Shown here piece after piece: positions 35,012-45,954 of a stretch of DNA of 64,000 nucleotides. Positions within the stretch are counted from its first letter, which is position 1. Each line of letters opens with the position of its first letter. The DNA is taken from positions 181,850,796 to 181,914,795 of the forward strand of contig CP136068.1 in the NCBI GenBank assembly GCA_032622095.1, given 5' to 3'. Source of the DNA: Siphonodentalium dalli (Eukaryota; Mollusca; Scaphopoda; Gadilida; Siphonodentaliidae). Below the pieces are notes generated by a model, which had not been told where the DNA came from, ran no database searches, and worked only from the letters and a program-made list of their open reading frames with translations. Both the position numbers and the translations under genes were made by a program.

Positions 35012-35158
35012 ACACAGAACGAAACGATGTGTAAATGAGTTTGTCGATACGGCACGAGTGCTGTCGCGGAAGGATAGAACGAGAGGCGCTTGCGCCTCGA
35101 GTTCTATCCTTCCGCGACAGAACGACAAACTCAGTTACACGTCGTGTCGTTCTGTGTT
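35012..35158. repeat. Strong ~147 bp hairpin
   Basis: A perfect 20 bp arm (CTGTCGCGGAAGGATAGAAC at 35061 and its complement ending at 35120) surrounds an inner GAGGCGC/GCGCCTC hairpin. Outer imperfect arms pair ACACAGAACGAAACGATGTG with the complement around 35139-35158. A 14 nt bulge (35047-35060) lies on the left. Either a foldback MITE or an RNA hairpin locus. Confidence 0.9.
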
Positions 35159-35159
35159 T

Positions 35160-36044
35160 ATTACACGCTTCGCGTCCTAGAATCCGTGCATTAAAAATAC
35201 AAGATTAGAAGGTTTATTTAGGCTCATACAGGGCGTGTTTGTCATGTGTGATTATTCTTTTATTTAAATAGTTGCAGTTTCATGGTTGAGGAGAACGTCA
35301 TGTACGTCATTTTACGTCGCCGTACTTCTAGAAACAAGCGTGTAATAATCGAGTAAATGACATGCATTATACATGACAATATATGTGTCATGGAACACCT
35401 GTGACCATATTAATAATGACGATGAATGTGTTCGGTAGTACGGTCTTATTAGCGGCCTTCAAAAAGTGATGTACGCCCCTCCACCATATTGGCCACATAC
35501 GATAGTGGGATGTTAATAATTAAAGCCTCGTCGGAAATAATCCCTAATGGTCTCAATCCTCATAAACAATGTCATTGTTATAATAGCAATAGTCAATACA
35601 TCAACCAACAACAAGATCCTTCATGAAACTCCTTGTCAGACGACGACCACCACCAAGTACTCTGGTGTATACGGCGTACATATATACATTATCGATACAT
35701 GTACCTTTTACATCATACTGTTATAGTTAACAATCGATATCAGCACACTTCTGGCTAAAATGTCATCGTCATTAATAAAACAGAAGCCGAGTAATCACAA
35801 TATCAGATTTACATACATCCAGATATAACAACGACCATTTACGTCAAGTTCCCGCTGTATTCCCAAGAGTCGGCAATCATCGCAGTACTGATATGTCAGA
35901 AGTGCGCATGCTCTTATGCCAGTTACACGGCGACATGACCCTTCCAGACTAGCACATACCACATGCAGTTGTTGGGAGAGTTGATAGTGCGTGCGGGCAG
36001 CACCCCAGTATACAGTGTTTCCCACATTTGTTATATTAAAGGTA
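35160..36044. other. No recognisable feature
   Basis: Short frames only. Nothing recognised. Confidence 0.5.
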
Positions 36045-36535
36045 CGGTTGGCCTTGGCGGTGGGTATCCTGTGAAAATATTTCCACCCGTCAAAAACCGC
36101 CACAAACAGAAAGAACATCAAAATGTAGACAGACTTTGTCCGTATACAAATAAGAAATATCGCATAAACAGTATGGTATTGTCATATGTTTGACCATTGT
36201 TATGTAAACAACAGCATCAAAAGTTACTTTTCTGGTGTTTGTTTATATTATGATGGTAAACATAAAGAGCGTTCTTTGTTGGTGAATTCCTTATATGGAA
36301 GTAATAAAGAGCGTTTATGCCATTTGTGTGATTAGCCAGTAGCATTGTGCTGTCTTCTGTAACGCAATCAGGCTCTTGCTTAGGTAAAATATAGTAGGTC
36401 TTTATGATAACATGCTGTTTACGCGATGGTCATGGTATATATGAACGAAACTGTATGCGTTTTAATGTTTTTCTGTTTACGGTGATTGGAACAAATATGA
36501 CTATTTTCGACAACTAAGGCCTCACGTGCCTTTAA
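36045..36535 (+). repeat. Dispersed repeat E, copy 2
   Basis: Homologous to 29430-29965 over nearly its whole length, with several small indels. Confidence 0.8.
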
Positions 36536-37335
36536 GTAGTGTGTTGTTTTAAGTATATTAGTAAGAGCTGTGATGTCTGTGAAAAATACGTGATTCAGCT
36601 CGCAAGAGAATGAGACATACATGTACATGTACTGTCCTAACTTAGACATCAGCAGACGTCCACCGTGATAGCGTGACATTTAATCAATATTACTTTTGGT
36701 TTGACTTTGCTGCTATTTTTCAGAAAACTATGGAATTTCCTCAAACGTATAGGCACCCCCACCATTTATTCATTTGGGTATCACTGTTTTAAATCATTGA
36801 TGTGCTACCCATATTGCTCAACTGTACTGAATTGACACTGTGTGGGAATTTCGGTAAATTTTGCATCCCACAGCCCTGACTGGGATGCAGTCCGTATTGT
36901 AGCTGTGGTAGACAGGCGCGTACGAATGTAGCAACACATTGTTATGCAATGGATAGATAGTCCGTATTTTTTAATGGTTTCGTATAGTTGATGATACTAG
37001 AATTATATAAAAACCCCGCAAGGTCTTCGTAATAAGTTTTGGTTGAAAAGAATGGAATTGAAATTCCTATAAAATCGTGAACACAAACATTCCATATATT
37101 TGCAATCTACAGTTCAACCAACACTTTCGAATTAAATTCGAAAAATGTTTCATTGACTGTATCATGTATATACAACTATAGCATAAATCAAAACGCCGAA
37201 AGTGAAATATAATGTATAGGGTTATATACAATAAATAATTATTCTTTTTTCACGTGTGCATTGGTTGAGTATAAGCCTTGGGTACACGCGTGCATAGAAT
37301 ACACATGCTTCGTGCATCGCGCCACATAGTACACC
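36536..37335. other. Putative intron or spacer downstream of receptor exon
   Basis: On the minus strand this would follow the HRM exon. No further receptor exon (transmembrane segments) is visible. Confidence 0.4.
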
Positions 37336-37341
37336 CCATTA

Positions 37342-37535
37342 GCCACAGTGGCATAAATATAAAACTGGAACTCACTTGATTGACTAACATGCGTGATGTA
37401 TCTGGGACAGTTTACAGCCGCGGATTCTACACCCATATGGCCACAGTGGCATAACTATAAAACGGGCACTCACTTGATTGACTAACATGCTTGATGTAAC
37501 TGGGACAGTTCACAGCCGCGGCTTCTCCTGCAAAC
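37342..37535 (-). repeat. 98 bp tandem duplication of receptor exon end
   Basis: GCCACAGTGGCATAA starts at 37342 and again at 37440. Each unit includes the codons for NCP.YI.HVSQS and a splice-donor-like GTGAGT. Because 98 is not divisible by three, the second copy would be out of frame if read through, but each copy keeps a donor. Confidence 0.88.
37473..37474 (-). promoter_or_regulatory. Putative 5' splice site of receptor exon
   Basis: In the coding sense TCAA|GTGAGT, close to the metazoan donor consensus, directly after the HVSQS codons of the HRM domain. A duplicate of it lies 98 bases downstream, at 37376/37375. Confidence 0.55.
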
Positions 37536-37984
37536 GTATCGGGAAAACAACCAAATCCATCCCATGTTCTGGGACAATATGGCTCACGTAAGGTGCCTTC
37601 GTCGGCCGTAAGTTTATCACGTAAGGTGCCTTCGTCGGCCGTAAGTTTATCACGTAAGGTGCCTTCGTCGGTCGTAAGTTGCTGAGAACAACAATCCCTT
37701 GCTGCGAAACAACATGATTTCCAGCGATCGCAGTTTGGTCCTGACACAGTCCTACATACTAGCTCAACAGCTGTCGAGTTGGTTATATCAGGTGTTATTG
37801 TCGTTCCAGTTTTAAATATTGTTCCATTCCGCGAAATTAACTGATGCGAATTATGGGTATTCGGATAGAGTTCTGTCCCTTCTTTGTAGAATAGGTAAGC
37901 GTAACACCAAACACATGTAACTGCGTTGTAAATATCCACTGGGAAATAGCCACGGGTGTCCCTGCACACTGTCAAATTCATAGC
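37474..37984 (-). CDS. Class B (secretin-type) GPCR hormone-receptor domain exon, partial
   Basis: The minus-strand frame (open from a stop at about 38045 to 37427) encodes the extracellular HRM domain of a secretin-family receptor, which binds peptide hormones. Counting from a Met at 37981, Cys residues lie at 76, 84, 90/91, 97/98, 136, 145 and 159. The pattern CDRWKSCC..ARDCC, then YCPRTWDGFGCFPDTFAGE and NCPSYI, matches the HRM core (CP.TWDG..CW.DTPAGE......CP.Y); Phe replaces the usual Trp after the second Cys. Three potential N-glycosylation sites (NLT, NGT, NST) precede it. A donor CAA|GTGAGT at 37474/37473 ends the exon in phase 1. Candidate acceptors are CCAG at 37984 or GCAG near 37961, so the Met need not be the start. 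A 33 bp repeat inserts 11-residue units (LTADEGTLRDK) just before the core. No transmembrane exons are visible in the window. It could be a live exon or a pseudogene. Confidence 0.72.
37585..37683 (-). repeat. In-frame 33 bp repeat, 3 copies, in HRM exon
   Basis: The plus-strand unit is CACGTAAGGTGCCTTCGTCG plus GCCGTAAGTTTAT. It encodes 11 residues per unit on the minus strand (LTADEGTLRDK), acidic and basic, with no Cys. The copies differ at one to three bases, and the length keeps the frame. Confidence 0.95.
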
Positions 37985-38045
37985 TGGATCGTAATCAGGA
38001 ACGATAACATGGAGAAAGGCTATGACAGTATGCGTCCATATTCCC

Positions 38046-38427
38046 AGTCAGAATATAACTCATCCTCTAATGTACCTCACGAAACATCTGCTAGTATATC
38101 CAGCAAGGCATGAACTTAGAAGAATACACACACGCTCCACATAGTCCGATGCAGATTTATATTCGAAAGACACGCAAATTAACAATGGACAAGCTTATCA
38201 GTATATCAGAGTATATGTTCATGCGTGTCAACGATGCGATGTCAAATTACATTTGCGTGTACTCCTATAGTGGAGCATGTCTATATATGTATTATTTATG
38301 TTTGATTCTAAATACGATGTACACGAACAGCGGAAACACCCCCTCACATTTAAGACATTTACAAAAATCAAATTACGCAAGTTGCTGATAAATATATAGC
38401 ATAAGCTAGAGCACGAAGAGAAACAAG
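38046..38427. other. No recognisable feature
   Basis: Upstream of the receptor exon on its strand. No signal-peptide exon recognised. Confidence 0.45.
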
Positions 38428-38618
38428 TGATCTCTATACCGTGGCCTGTCGAACAATACGTAATCTCTATACCGTGGCCTGGCCAACAGTAATCTCTATA
38501 CCGTGGCCTGGCGAACAGTGATCTCTATACCGTGGCCCGGCGAACACTCAGCGATCTCTATACCGTGGCCCGGCGAACAATCAGTAATATCTATACCGTG
38601 GCCTGACGAACAATCAGT
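38428..38618 (+). repeat. ~28-33 bp minisatellite, 6 copies
   Basis: Each unit carries ATCTCTATACCGTGGCC(T/C)GG and CGAACA, with 0-5 extra bases between units. Confidence 0.93.
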
Positions 38619-38673
38619 GCGCAGTGGTAAGCAGAAGAAACGTCAGCTTATCATGAAGAGACGTCAACACTAT

Positions 38674-38768
38674 ATGGAAGTATCATGTATATGTATGGAA
38701 GTATCCTGTATATGTATGGAAGTATCCTGTATATGTATGGAATTATCGTGTATATCAATGGAAATTAC
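38674..38768 (+). repeat. 21 bp tandem repeat, 4-5 copies
   Basis: ATGGAAGTATCCTGTATAT plus GT, in frame with a short ORF that therefore reads repeated MEVSCIC. I regard that as incidental. Confidence 0.92.
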
Positions 38769-38950
38769 GTTCGTGATCCGCAAAACAAGCCCACAGTGAC
38801 AACGTAGTTGGCGATTGGAAGCATTTAGGAGAAGTTATAACTTTCTAACTTCCAAACGATCAGCCAGAGTGCATTCTATCCGGATATCTCTTATAGCGCA
38901 TTACGATCTAAACTCCAAAGAATATCCAGCATAGTGTTAATAACAAGTCA

Positions 38951-39081
38951 ATGTCGTCGATATCTAAATATCCTTGTATATTAATAACCGCGCTCCCCCC
39001 ATGCAGCGGTAACACGATGTCGTCGATATCTAACTATCCTTTTATATTAATAACCGCGCTCCCCCCATGCAGCGGTAACAC
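38951..39081 (+). repeat. 66 bp direct duplication
   Basis: ATGTCGTCGATATCTAA starts at 38951 and 39017. Both copies end ATGCAGCGGTAACACG. Confidence 0.95.
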
Positions 39082-40489
39082 GTACGACTTCAATACAATC
39101 CGTACATGAAATCGTGAGGATTTTTAGTCGCGATTAAGTTAGTTAGGGATCGGAGACTGTGTATCGACCCACGCACATTATATACGGTGCCAGCGAAGCA
39201 CGAGCGGCCGAGGTGTGACTCCAGCTTTTGTTCATCGTGGCAGCTAATACTTCAGTAACACTGAATGCCAGCCATCGAACCTCATCGATGTTTATCAGTT
39301 AATTGGGCAACTAAATCTACGGCCCTCTTACTCAAGAATCACGCCACAGGCAACAAATAGTGATATTTAAAGATCAGCTACACGCTGAGAAATTGATTTA
39401 ATTACTTTAGCAAACCAAACTTGTCGAAGAGCAGACAATTATATCTACTTCCGATAATTTGTATTCTGTTTTTATAGGTGATTTTTCTCTGACCCGCCTT
39501 ATGACTATACCATTGCCACATATAACAGATAAGAAATACATACTTGATGTCGAACCAACCAGAGAAGAATAGTTTACCACAAACTTGAAACTAATAACTT
39601 TCACGATCACAGAATGATTACTATTTCATATTACACAGTCCTGCATTACTGCAACCAATCGTTTTGGGTAACATCATATATTTTTCTCTAATACGACAAC
39701 CTGTCATTGAAAACAATTTAAAACTAGAATGCACTCAGAGAGATGCCAACGTGCGCAAAATGTAATAAACAATAATTTAAAAAATAATTTCACTGTATTT
39801 TACTTAATTTATTTAATTTAATTTAATGTTAGCAAAAAAAGACAATTACCATTTTTCATTTCAACACAGATAAAAGGCAAATTACTATATTAATCATTTA
39901 AGTAATTAAAACAAATTCCATGTTGCCGAAAGGATGAGACTTTAATATCGATTACATTTTTTCAGCGGCATATTTTGATTTTCATTTTCCGATAGTCAAA
40001 GTTGACCAAAGGAACAATTATAAGAAATAATTAATACCATTAGTGTAAATATTGATAGCAGCCAATATGCAACAATAAATATCAATAATTAATCAATAAT
40101 TAATCAATAACGATAATTTTATGTAATAATAAACTCTTCAAACGGTGTTTGTGTCAACAAATGCGTTTTGTTTTGTGTTATGTCATTCGTCGTATTTGAC
40201 CCGGAACTCGGCTGAAGGTTAGGCTATTCAGCATAATGCGTCGAATTACGAAATCGCGTTTTGAATGTCTCTCTTTTCCCGCACGATAAAAAGAGGTCTT
40301 CGCACGAACCAAAAATGATAAAACTTCCCAATTATAAGTAAAAATACCCAAATGAAGGAGTCTATGTAGGTCCCGAGGAGTCTATAGACTCTTTGATGTA
40401 GAGTTATGATGGAGAAAATGTAGGTCGATCTATTTTTGTCATAACTCTGAAGTATTTTGACCTGGGAGAAAAAAATCGAAATCGAGGCT
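39082..40489. other. No recognisable gene
   Basis: Very AT-rich between 39700 and 40150, with TCAATAATTAA repeats near 40085. Nothing else recognised. Confidence 0.5.
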
Positions 40490-40760
40490 CACTACGAGCA
40501 TGCCAGTTTTAAATGTAGAAACAGGGAATCCCGACAAATGGCGATATCGGCGACAAACAAATAATCGAAAACAACACATAAAATAAACATAGCAAAAACG
40601 CGGCACAGTAAAAATGTCAGAACGCCACGAGGTTTTACGTCGTTTTTGGTGACGTCATGGAGTGAACCGGAGTAGGGTGACACCAACGTACGAATCTGTC
40701 TGATCGCCATGCTGTTGCGCGAGCGCACGTAATTAAAATGCACGGCCTTTTTAGACACAA
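40490..40760 (-). other. CpG-richer patch with CRE-like site and hydrophobic frame
   Basis: It contains TGACGTCA (40650-40657), a perfect CRE/ATF site, and GCGCGAGCGC nearby. A minus-strand frame of 88 residues holds a hydrophobic run (LTFLLCRVFAMFILCVVF) that could be a membrane segment. No known family recognised. It may be a first exon and promoter, or part of an unknown repeat. Confidence 0.3.
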
Positions 40761-41586
40761 CTTATGACAACGTGAGAGAAAGAAATTGGACACAAAAATA
40801 AGTTATTTGTATATTTAACAACCGACTCACATAACAAACTTTTCCACAGACTCAACTGTTCAGGACTATTTTCCTTGCACTGTTTGTTTATATGTCGTAT
40901 TTGTCACGCCCCATGTCGGTTGTTGTGCAAGCATTCTGACGGCTTGTGTTTATTCGCAGACGTTCATGGTTGCTGACAGTAAACTGAGGGCATTCCATAT
41001 AAATCAGTGTGTGTTGCAAATATTTCCTGGCAAACTCTCCAATGACCAGCATTGACCATTTTTGTTTATATTTTTTAAAACCACCTTTTCTTTACATTAC
41101 TTTACATCTTTCATATCGTGATGGTGTAGATGTGCTGGTATAGTACTATATCAGACATTGGTTATAACATATACAGGATAATGATTTGTTCCTTCAAATG
41201 TATAGTTTGAACTTAAGTATGGGGCGCCTTCCTAACTTCGCGGCGACCACGCGGTGCGTTTAAGGCGACTGTGGGCAAACTAGTTATGCCTACCATGCAG
41301 AGTACTCGTATGCTCTCTATGATTAAACAGCAGCCACGACACATATACATGCACGTGTTCTAAAATGGCACTTCACTGGGCTGCTGGATTTAGTAATAAG
41401 GACACACTTAACTGACTTATGATTTAATTGGCAACATTTAATTGACTTAAATTTAACCAAGGTTATGATGCTTGTCCTCAGATTGCGGGTCTTTGACATA
41501 AGTTGTCAAATTTCCTTGGCTCCTCTAATTAAAAGAACATAACTTACGATCGAATCACATTACATAATGGTGCGAATGTGTCATAT
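40761..41586. other. No recognisable feature
   Basis: Nothing recognised. Confidence 0.5.
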
Positions 41587-41950
41587 CGAGTGGCTTCCAC
41601 GTATGTAGGATATCACACCGAGTGCCTTCCACGTATGTAGGATATCATATCGAGTGCCTTCCACGTATGTAGGATATCATATCGAGTGCCTTCCACCGTA
41701 TGTGGGATATCACACCGAGTGCCTTCCACATATGTAGGATGTCATACCGAGTGCCTTCCACGTATGTAGGATATTACACCGAGTGCCTTCCACTTATGTA
41801 GGATATCATATCGAGTGCCTTCCACGTATGTAGGATATCATATCGAGTGCCTTCCACGTATGTAGGATATCATACCGAGTGCCTTCCACGTATGTAGGAT
41901 ATCACACGTCATATCGAATGCTTTCCACGTGTGTAGGATATCACACGATG
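41587..41950 (+). repeat. 32 bp minisatellite, about 11 copies
   Basis: The unit is CGAGTGCCTTCCACGTATGT plus AGGATATCATAT, with ACACCG/ATATCG variants. One copy has an extra C (CCACCGTATG). Confidence 0.95.
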
Positions 41951-41959
41951 CCGTACGAT

Positions 41960-42074
41960 CAGTCTGAGCAAACTAATCATGTTCCTCGCTACGCAACAAG
42001 CGTAATATGTTTGCCCAGCAGACGACTTACGTCTCACGAACATGTATTAATTACGGCAACGTCATCTAGCTGTC
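41960..42074 (+). repeat. Dispersed repeat D, partial copy 1
   Basis: It shares ATCATGTTCCTCGC, CGAACATGTATTAATTACGG and GTCATCTAGCTGTCA with the copies at 49.1, 51.7 and 55.1 kb. Confidence 0.65.
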
Positions 42075-42735
42075 ATTACGCCACCTAGTGTGGTGTTTCT
42101 AGCATTTGTTTTTTTTATATCGCATGGAGTACAGGGCGAATGTATTCTTGGAGATTGTTTGTACCTTACTCAATCGTACCGATATAATCACGTAGATGCC
42201 GAAATTGTAAAGTTAACGCCAGCGGTGTATAATACGTTTATGAAAATATGATAAATCCTATCGATAGAGTCAGGACAGGCTCAAATTGTAAACTTAAAGT
42301 CACCGGTGTAATAATATGTTGTTGAAAATATAAATAATCTGATAGCCTGAAAATATTGTATAACCTATTGGGAGCCCATAATAAATGGGAATAACCTATT
42401 GGGAGCCCCTGCATGTAGTGAACTGAATTGTGGGTATTTTATGGAGATTGTTTGTACCTTACTGAATCGTACCGATATAATCACGTAGATGCCGAAGTTG
42501 TAAAGTTAACGCCACTGGTGTATAATATGTTTATGATAAATCGTATCGATAGAGTGAGGACAGGCTCAAATTGTAAACTTAAAGTCGAAAATATAAATAA
42601 TCTGATAGCCTGAAAATATTGTATAACCTGTTGGGAGCCCCTGGTGTAGTGAACTGAATTATGGGTAATTTTAATTGGAGTGCGCATGTCTGTTTTTTTT
42701 GTAGTAACGGCCATCTTTTATTTTCTGTAATTATG
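42075..42735 (+). repeat. Dispersed repeat R, copy 1 with partial second unit
   Basis: It starts ATTACGCCACCTAGTGTGG. It includes TGTACCTTACTCAATCGTAC, CACGTAGATGCCGAA and AGTCACCGGTGTAATAATATG. From about 42430 the same body recurs, ending GGGAGCCCCTGGTGTAGTG and ATTGGAGTGCGCATGTC. Noncoding. Related to 44572-44980. Confidence 0.8.
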
Positions 42736-43124
42736 GTAAGAGTTTATGGTTTAATTTATTTATTATTTAAGTTTGTTTCCATTTTTGAATGGTTTTATGT
42801 TAACCCGATAATTTGTATTTTGTAAAGAATAAAATTGTTTGAAGAAAAATGGCGAATTTCCAAATTTCCGGCTTCGGATGCTGTCCTGAGTGTCAGCTCG
42901 ATAGTGAGACTGAGACTGTGACGGTGTGAGTGACTGAGAGTCTCAAGTTAGTTTATTTACAGTTGTGTTCCGAGTATTTTTTGTAGTCAAATATTAATGA
43001 AATACGCTTTGTTTATATATACTAATTTGCTTATTTATAGAAACGTGTAATATTAATTTGAAAGTTATTTCGATAGACTATTTGTTTTTAGTTGAAGATA
43101 AAACAAATTTGGAAAACAAATATT

Positions 43125-43200
43125 ATAACCCATTGTGAGCCTCGTGAAGTGTATTGTGGGTATTTTAATATAATTGCGCATGCGCAGTCTATATGCGTTC
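43125..43200 (+). repeat. Dispersed repeat R, 3' end fragment
   Basis: CCCATTGTGAGCCTCGTG and GTGGGTATTTTAATATAATT then GCGCATGCGC resemble the last ~75 bp of repeat R. Confidence 0.5.
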
Positions 43201-43914
43201 TTTTGGGGAAATTCGCTATTTTGGTTAAGTGAAACAATGGTATGAGTTCAATGTTTGTTTGTATATAAGAAAGTATATTGAATTTTGGAGGCCGACAATT
43301 GTATCTATTTAAGATTAAAAGTTGCTTGTGTGTATTTAGCTGTGCATGGTTCGTTAATTAGGCCAGCCTATTGTCATATTAGAACGTCTCCAATAACATA
43401 CAACCTCTCTGCAGTTAACATTGTGAATTTGGCAACAGTCCAAGCAGGCCCTCTAATGGAGCACTGTGAATTTGGCAACAGTCCAAGACACGTGGGGTAT
43501 AATAACTGAACACCTGTGGCCAACTTGATATCCAGAATGTTTTTAAGTGGAAGGGACAGTGTAGTGGGGTGGGGGTGGAAGTTAGATGTTGAGTGTGTAT
43601 GATTCACAACTTTTGTAATAAAAAGTTAATGCACATGTAGTTGGAAATTTCATACATTATTACACTACAACATAAAGGTTAAAATACATGGTTACCATTG
43701 CCTGGTATCCCAACTAGTAATTATTGTCCCCATTATGATGGGGACGGGGATCGAATGATGGAGGTATTTTGAGGGGGTGGGAGTCACAACTGTTATAAAG
43801 AATTTTAACAGTTGGAAATTTCATACATGATTACACTAACTTTTTGTCCCCATTTATTTTACTGCTGTCTTGTTTGTTACTGTATTCCTGATATGGAAAT
43901 AATAAAGAGCATTT

Positions 43915-43990
43915 ATTACGCCACCTGTGGTGTATCTAGCTGCTGAGATTTTGATATTGCGTGGTGGACAGGGCGAATGCATTGTGGGGC
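43915..43990 (+). repeat. Dispersed repeat R, 5' end fragment
   Basis: ATTACGCCACCTGTGGTG and GACAGGGCGAATGCATTGTG match the start of repeat R. It directly follows a short piece of repeat E. Confidence 0.6.
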
Positions 43991-44238
43991 TTTTATTTAT
44001 AGAGTTGGAAATTCCGTTTATTTAAAAGTCGGAACTACGCGACCAGTAGGCCAAGTCCAGTAAAACGGTTCGTTATAGGTGCTGGTTGTTATTGTTATTT
44101 TAACGGAATTCTGAGTTGGTCATTCGCGAAACCAATATATTTTATATTCTATAATTAAAACCGTGGGTATATAATATATGATCCTCTTTATGGATATTGT
44201 AGGAAGGTAAATTTAGCTAAAGCGGTGGGATATCTTGT

Positions 44239-44568
44239 CTTTATCTGCGTCTCAATAGAAACCCTTAATGGGACAGAGCGACACAAGCGTTACAGAATCT
44301 TACAGAGGTGATTTTATTTATCATCGTTATCTGTGTCCCAGTAGTAACCCTTGGGACAGAGCGATACAAGCGTTACAGAAGTTTAGAGAAGTGTTTTTAT
44401 TTCTCGTCGTTACCTGCGTCCCAGTAGTAACCCTTGGGACAGAGCAATACAAGCGTTACAGCAGTTTAAGGAATCGTTTTTATTTCTAGTGATTATCTGC
44501 GTCCCAGTAGTAACCCTTTGGACAGAGCGATACAAGCGTTACAGAATCTTATAGAGGTGATTTTATTT
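44239..44568 (+). repeat. 83 bp tandem repeat, 4 copies
   Basis: Units contain TGCGTCCCAGTAGTAACCC and GGGACAGAGCGATACAAGCG, spaced 83 bases apart. The array stops exactly where the next repeat R copy begins (CATTACGCC). Confidence 0.93.
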
Positions 44569-44571
44569 CTC

Positions 44572-44980
44572 ATTACGCCACAAGGTGGTGTTGCTAGTTT
44601 TGCAGATTTTGAGATTCTGTGGTCCAGTGGGCGAATGTATCGTGGGAGATTTTTTTTTGTACCTTACTCAATGGTACCGATATAATCACGTAGATGCTGA
44701 ATTTGCAAAATTAACGCCACCGGTGTATAATATGTTTTTGAAAATATGACACAATCGTATCGATATAGTCAGGACAGACTGAAGTTGTAAACTTAAAGTC
44801 ACCGGTGTAATAATATGTTCTTGAAAATATAAATAATCTGATAGCCTGAAAATAATGTACAACCCATTGGGAGCCCCTGGTGTAGTGAAGTGAGTTATGG
44901 GTAATTTTAATTGGAGTGCGCATGTCTGTTATGTTGAATCGACACTTGGAGTAACCACCATCTTTAATTTTCTAATTACC
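44572..44980 (+). repeat. Dispersed repeat R, copy 2
   Basis: Complete relative of 42075-42425 plus the 3' end: ATTACGCCACAAGGTGG start, CACCGGTGTAATAATATG body, GGGAGCCCCTGGTGTAGTG near the end. Confidence 0.8.
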
Positions 44981-45075
44981 GAAAAGTCTAGAAGTAATGG
45001 CCCCCGGGCCAGCCCCCCACACGGGCGGGAATCGATATCGATATGACAGTACCTATCAAGACGAGGTACAGTGGA

Positions 45076-45182
45076 AGGTCACAGGTTAAATGTACCCAGG
45101 TTAAATGAACTCAAAATTTCATCCGCCATGCGCAGCGAACGGTCACAGGTTAAATGTACTCAAGGTTAAATGAACTCAAAGG
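45076..45182 (+). repeat. Imperfect direct duplication
   Basis: GGTCACAGGTTAAATGTAC followed by GGTTAAATGAACTCAAA occurs twice, about 60 bases apart. Confidence 0.85.
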
Positions 45183-45278
45183 TCATCGGCCGTATAATTA
45201 AATATTTTGAAGCCAAAATAGTACGGTGATCAAGTCAAAATTGTATCGTATACACAATCTGTTTGTACCGATGAATGT

Positions 45279-45353
45279 ATCGCGACTCGACTCGTTTTCG
45301 TGGTCATATAGGCCCTATATAACCTATGATCACGAAAACGAGCATAGTCGCGA
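45279..45353. repeat. Hairpin
   Basis: CGCGACTCGACTCGTTTTCG pairs with CGAAAACGAGCATAGTCGCG around an ATAGGCCCTATATAACCTAT centre. Confidence 0.85.
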
Positions 45354-45954
45354 TATCTGATAGAATTCGAGGAATCGTACATTAACTTTCAATAGTATAG
45401 ATTCACTGAAATCTTCCGCGGAATTGCCAAAATTAAGGCTACTTTCATTTTCAATAGGTTTTCCGAATTTCCACTTTCACTTTTCACTTTTACCACGCAA
45501 AGCGACCTTAGTTGACACATATATATGGCACACTGGCTGAGTCCATGGCAAATAGTTTATGTAGCATTGCTTCTTTCATTTAATTAAAGCTCACCTCGTT
45601 AAAACGCATGTCAATCGTATTTGTTTACAAATTGCATTGGGTGCGACGTTTTGCAGTAGGTCCCTATTTGCGGACGTCACTATGCGGAAGTCCCCGATTT
45701 CGCGGAGTTCCCCTAAAATGGGCGATATATGTATATTTTAATGAGGGAACGGGTGCGTATATGTCAATTGATACGTATTTTAAACAAATAACGACACGAT
45801 CATCATAATAGAGGTCTGTTCTATCAATTATATATGCCCCGAGTTCACTTGGTGCAAATCAAACGGCGATAAACATTCTCGTGTGCCAGAAGGACTCCTT
45901 AAAGTTGTGAATAAGATGAATATTTATTAGATGTTATTTAACAAGTCAATCAAA

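Noticed and set aside
38503-38799. 98-residue frame with repeated MEVSCIC
   Set aside because: It crosses two minisatellites; the repetition comes from DNA unit lengths that happen to be divisible by three.
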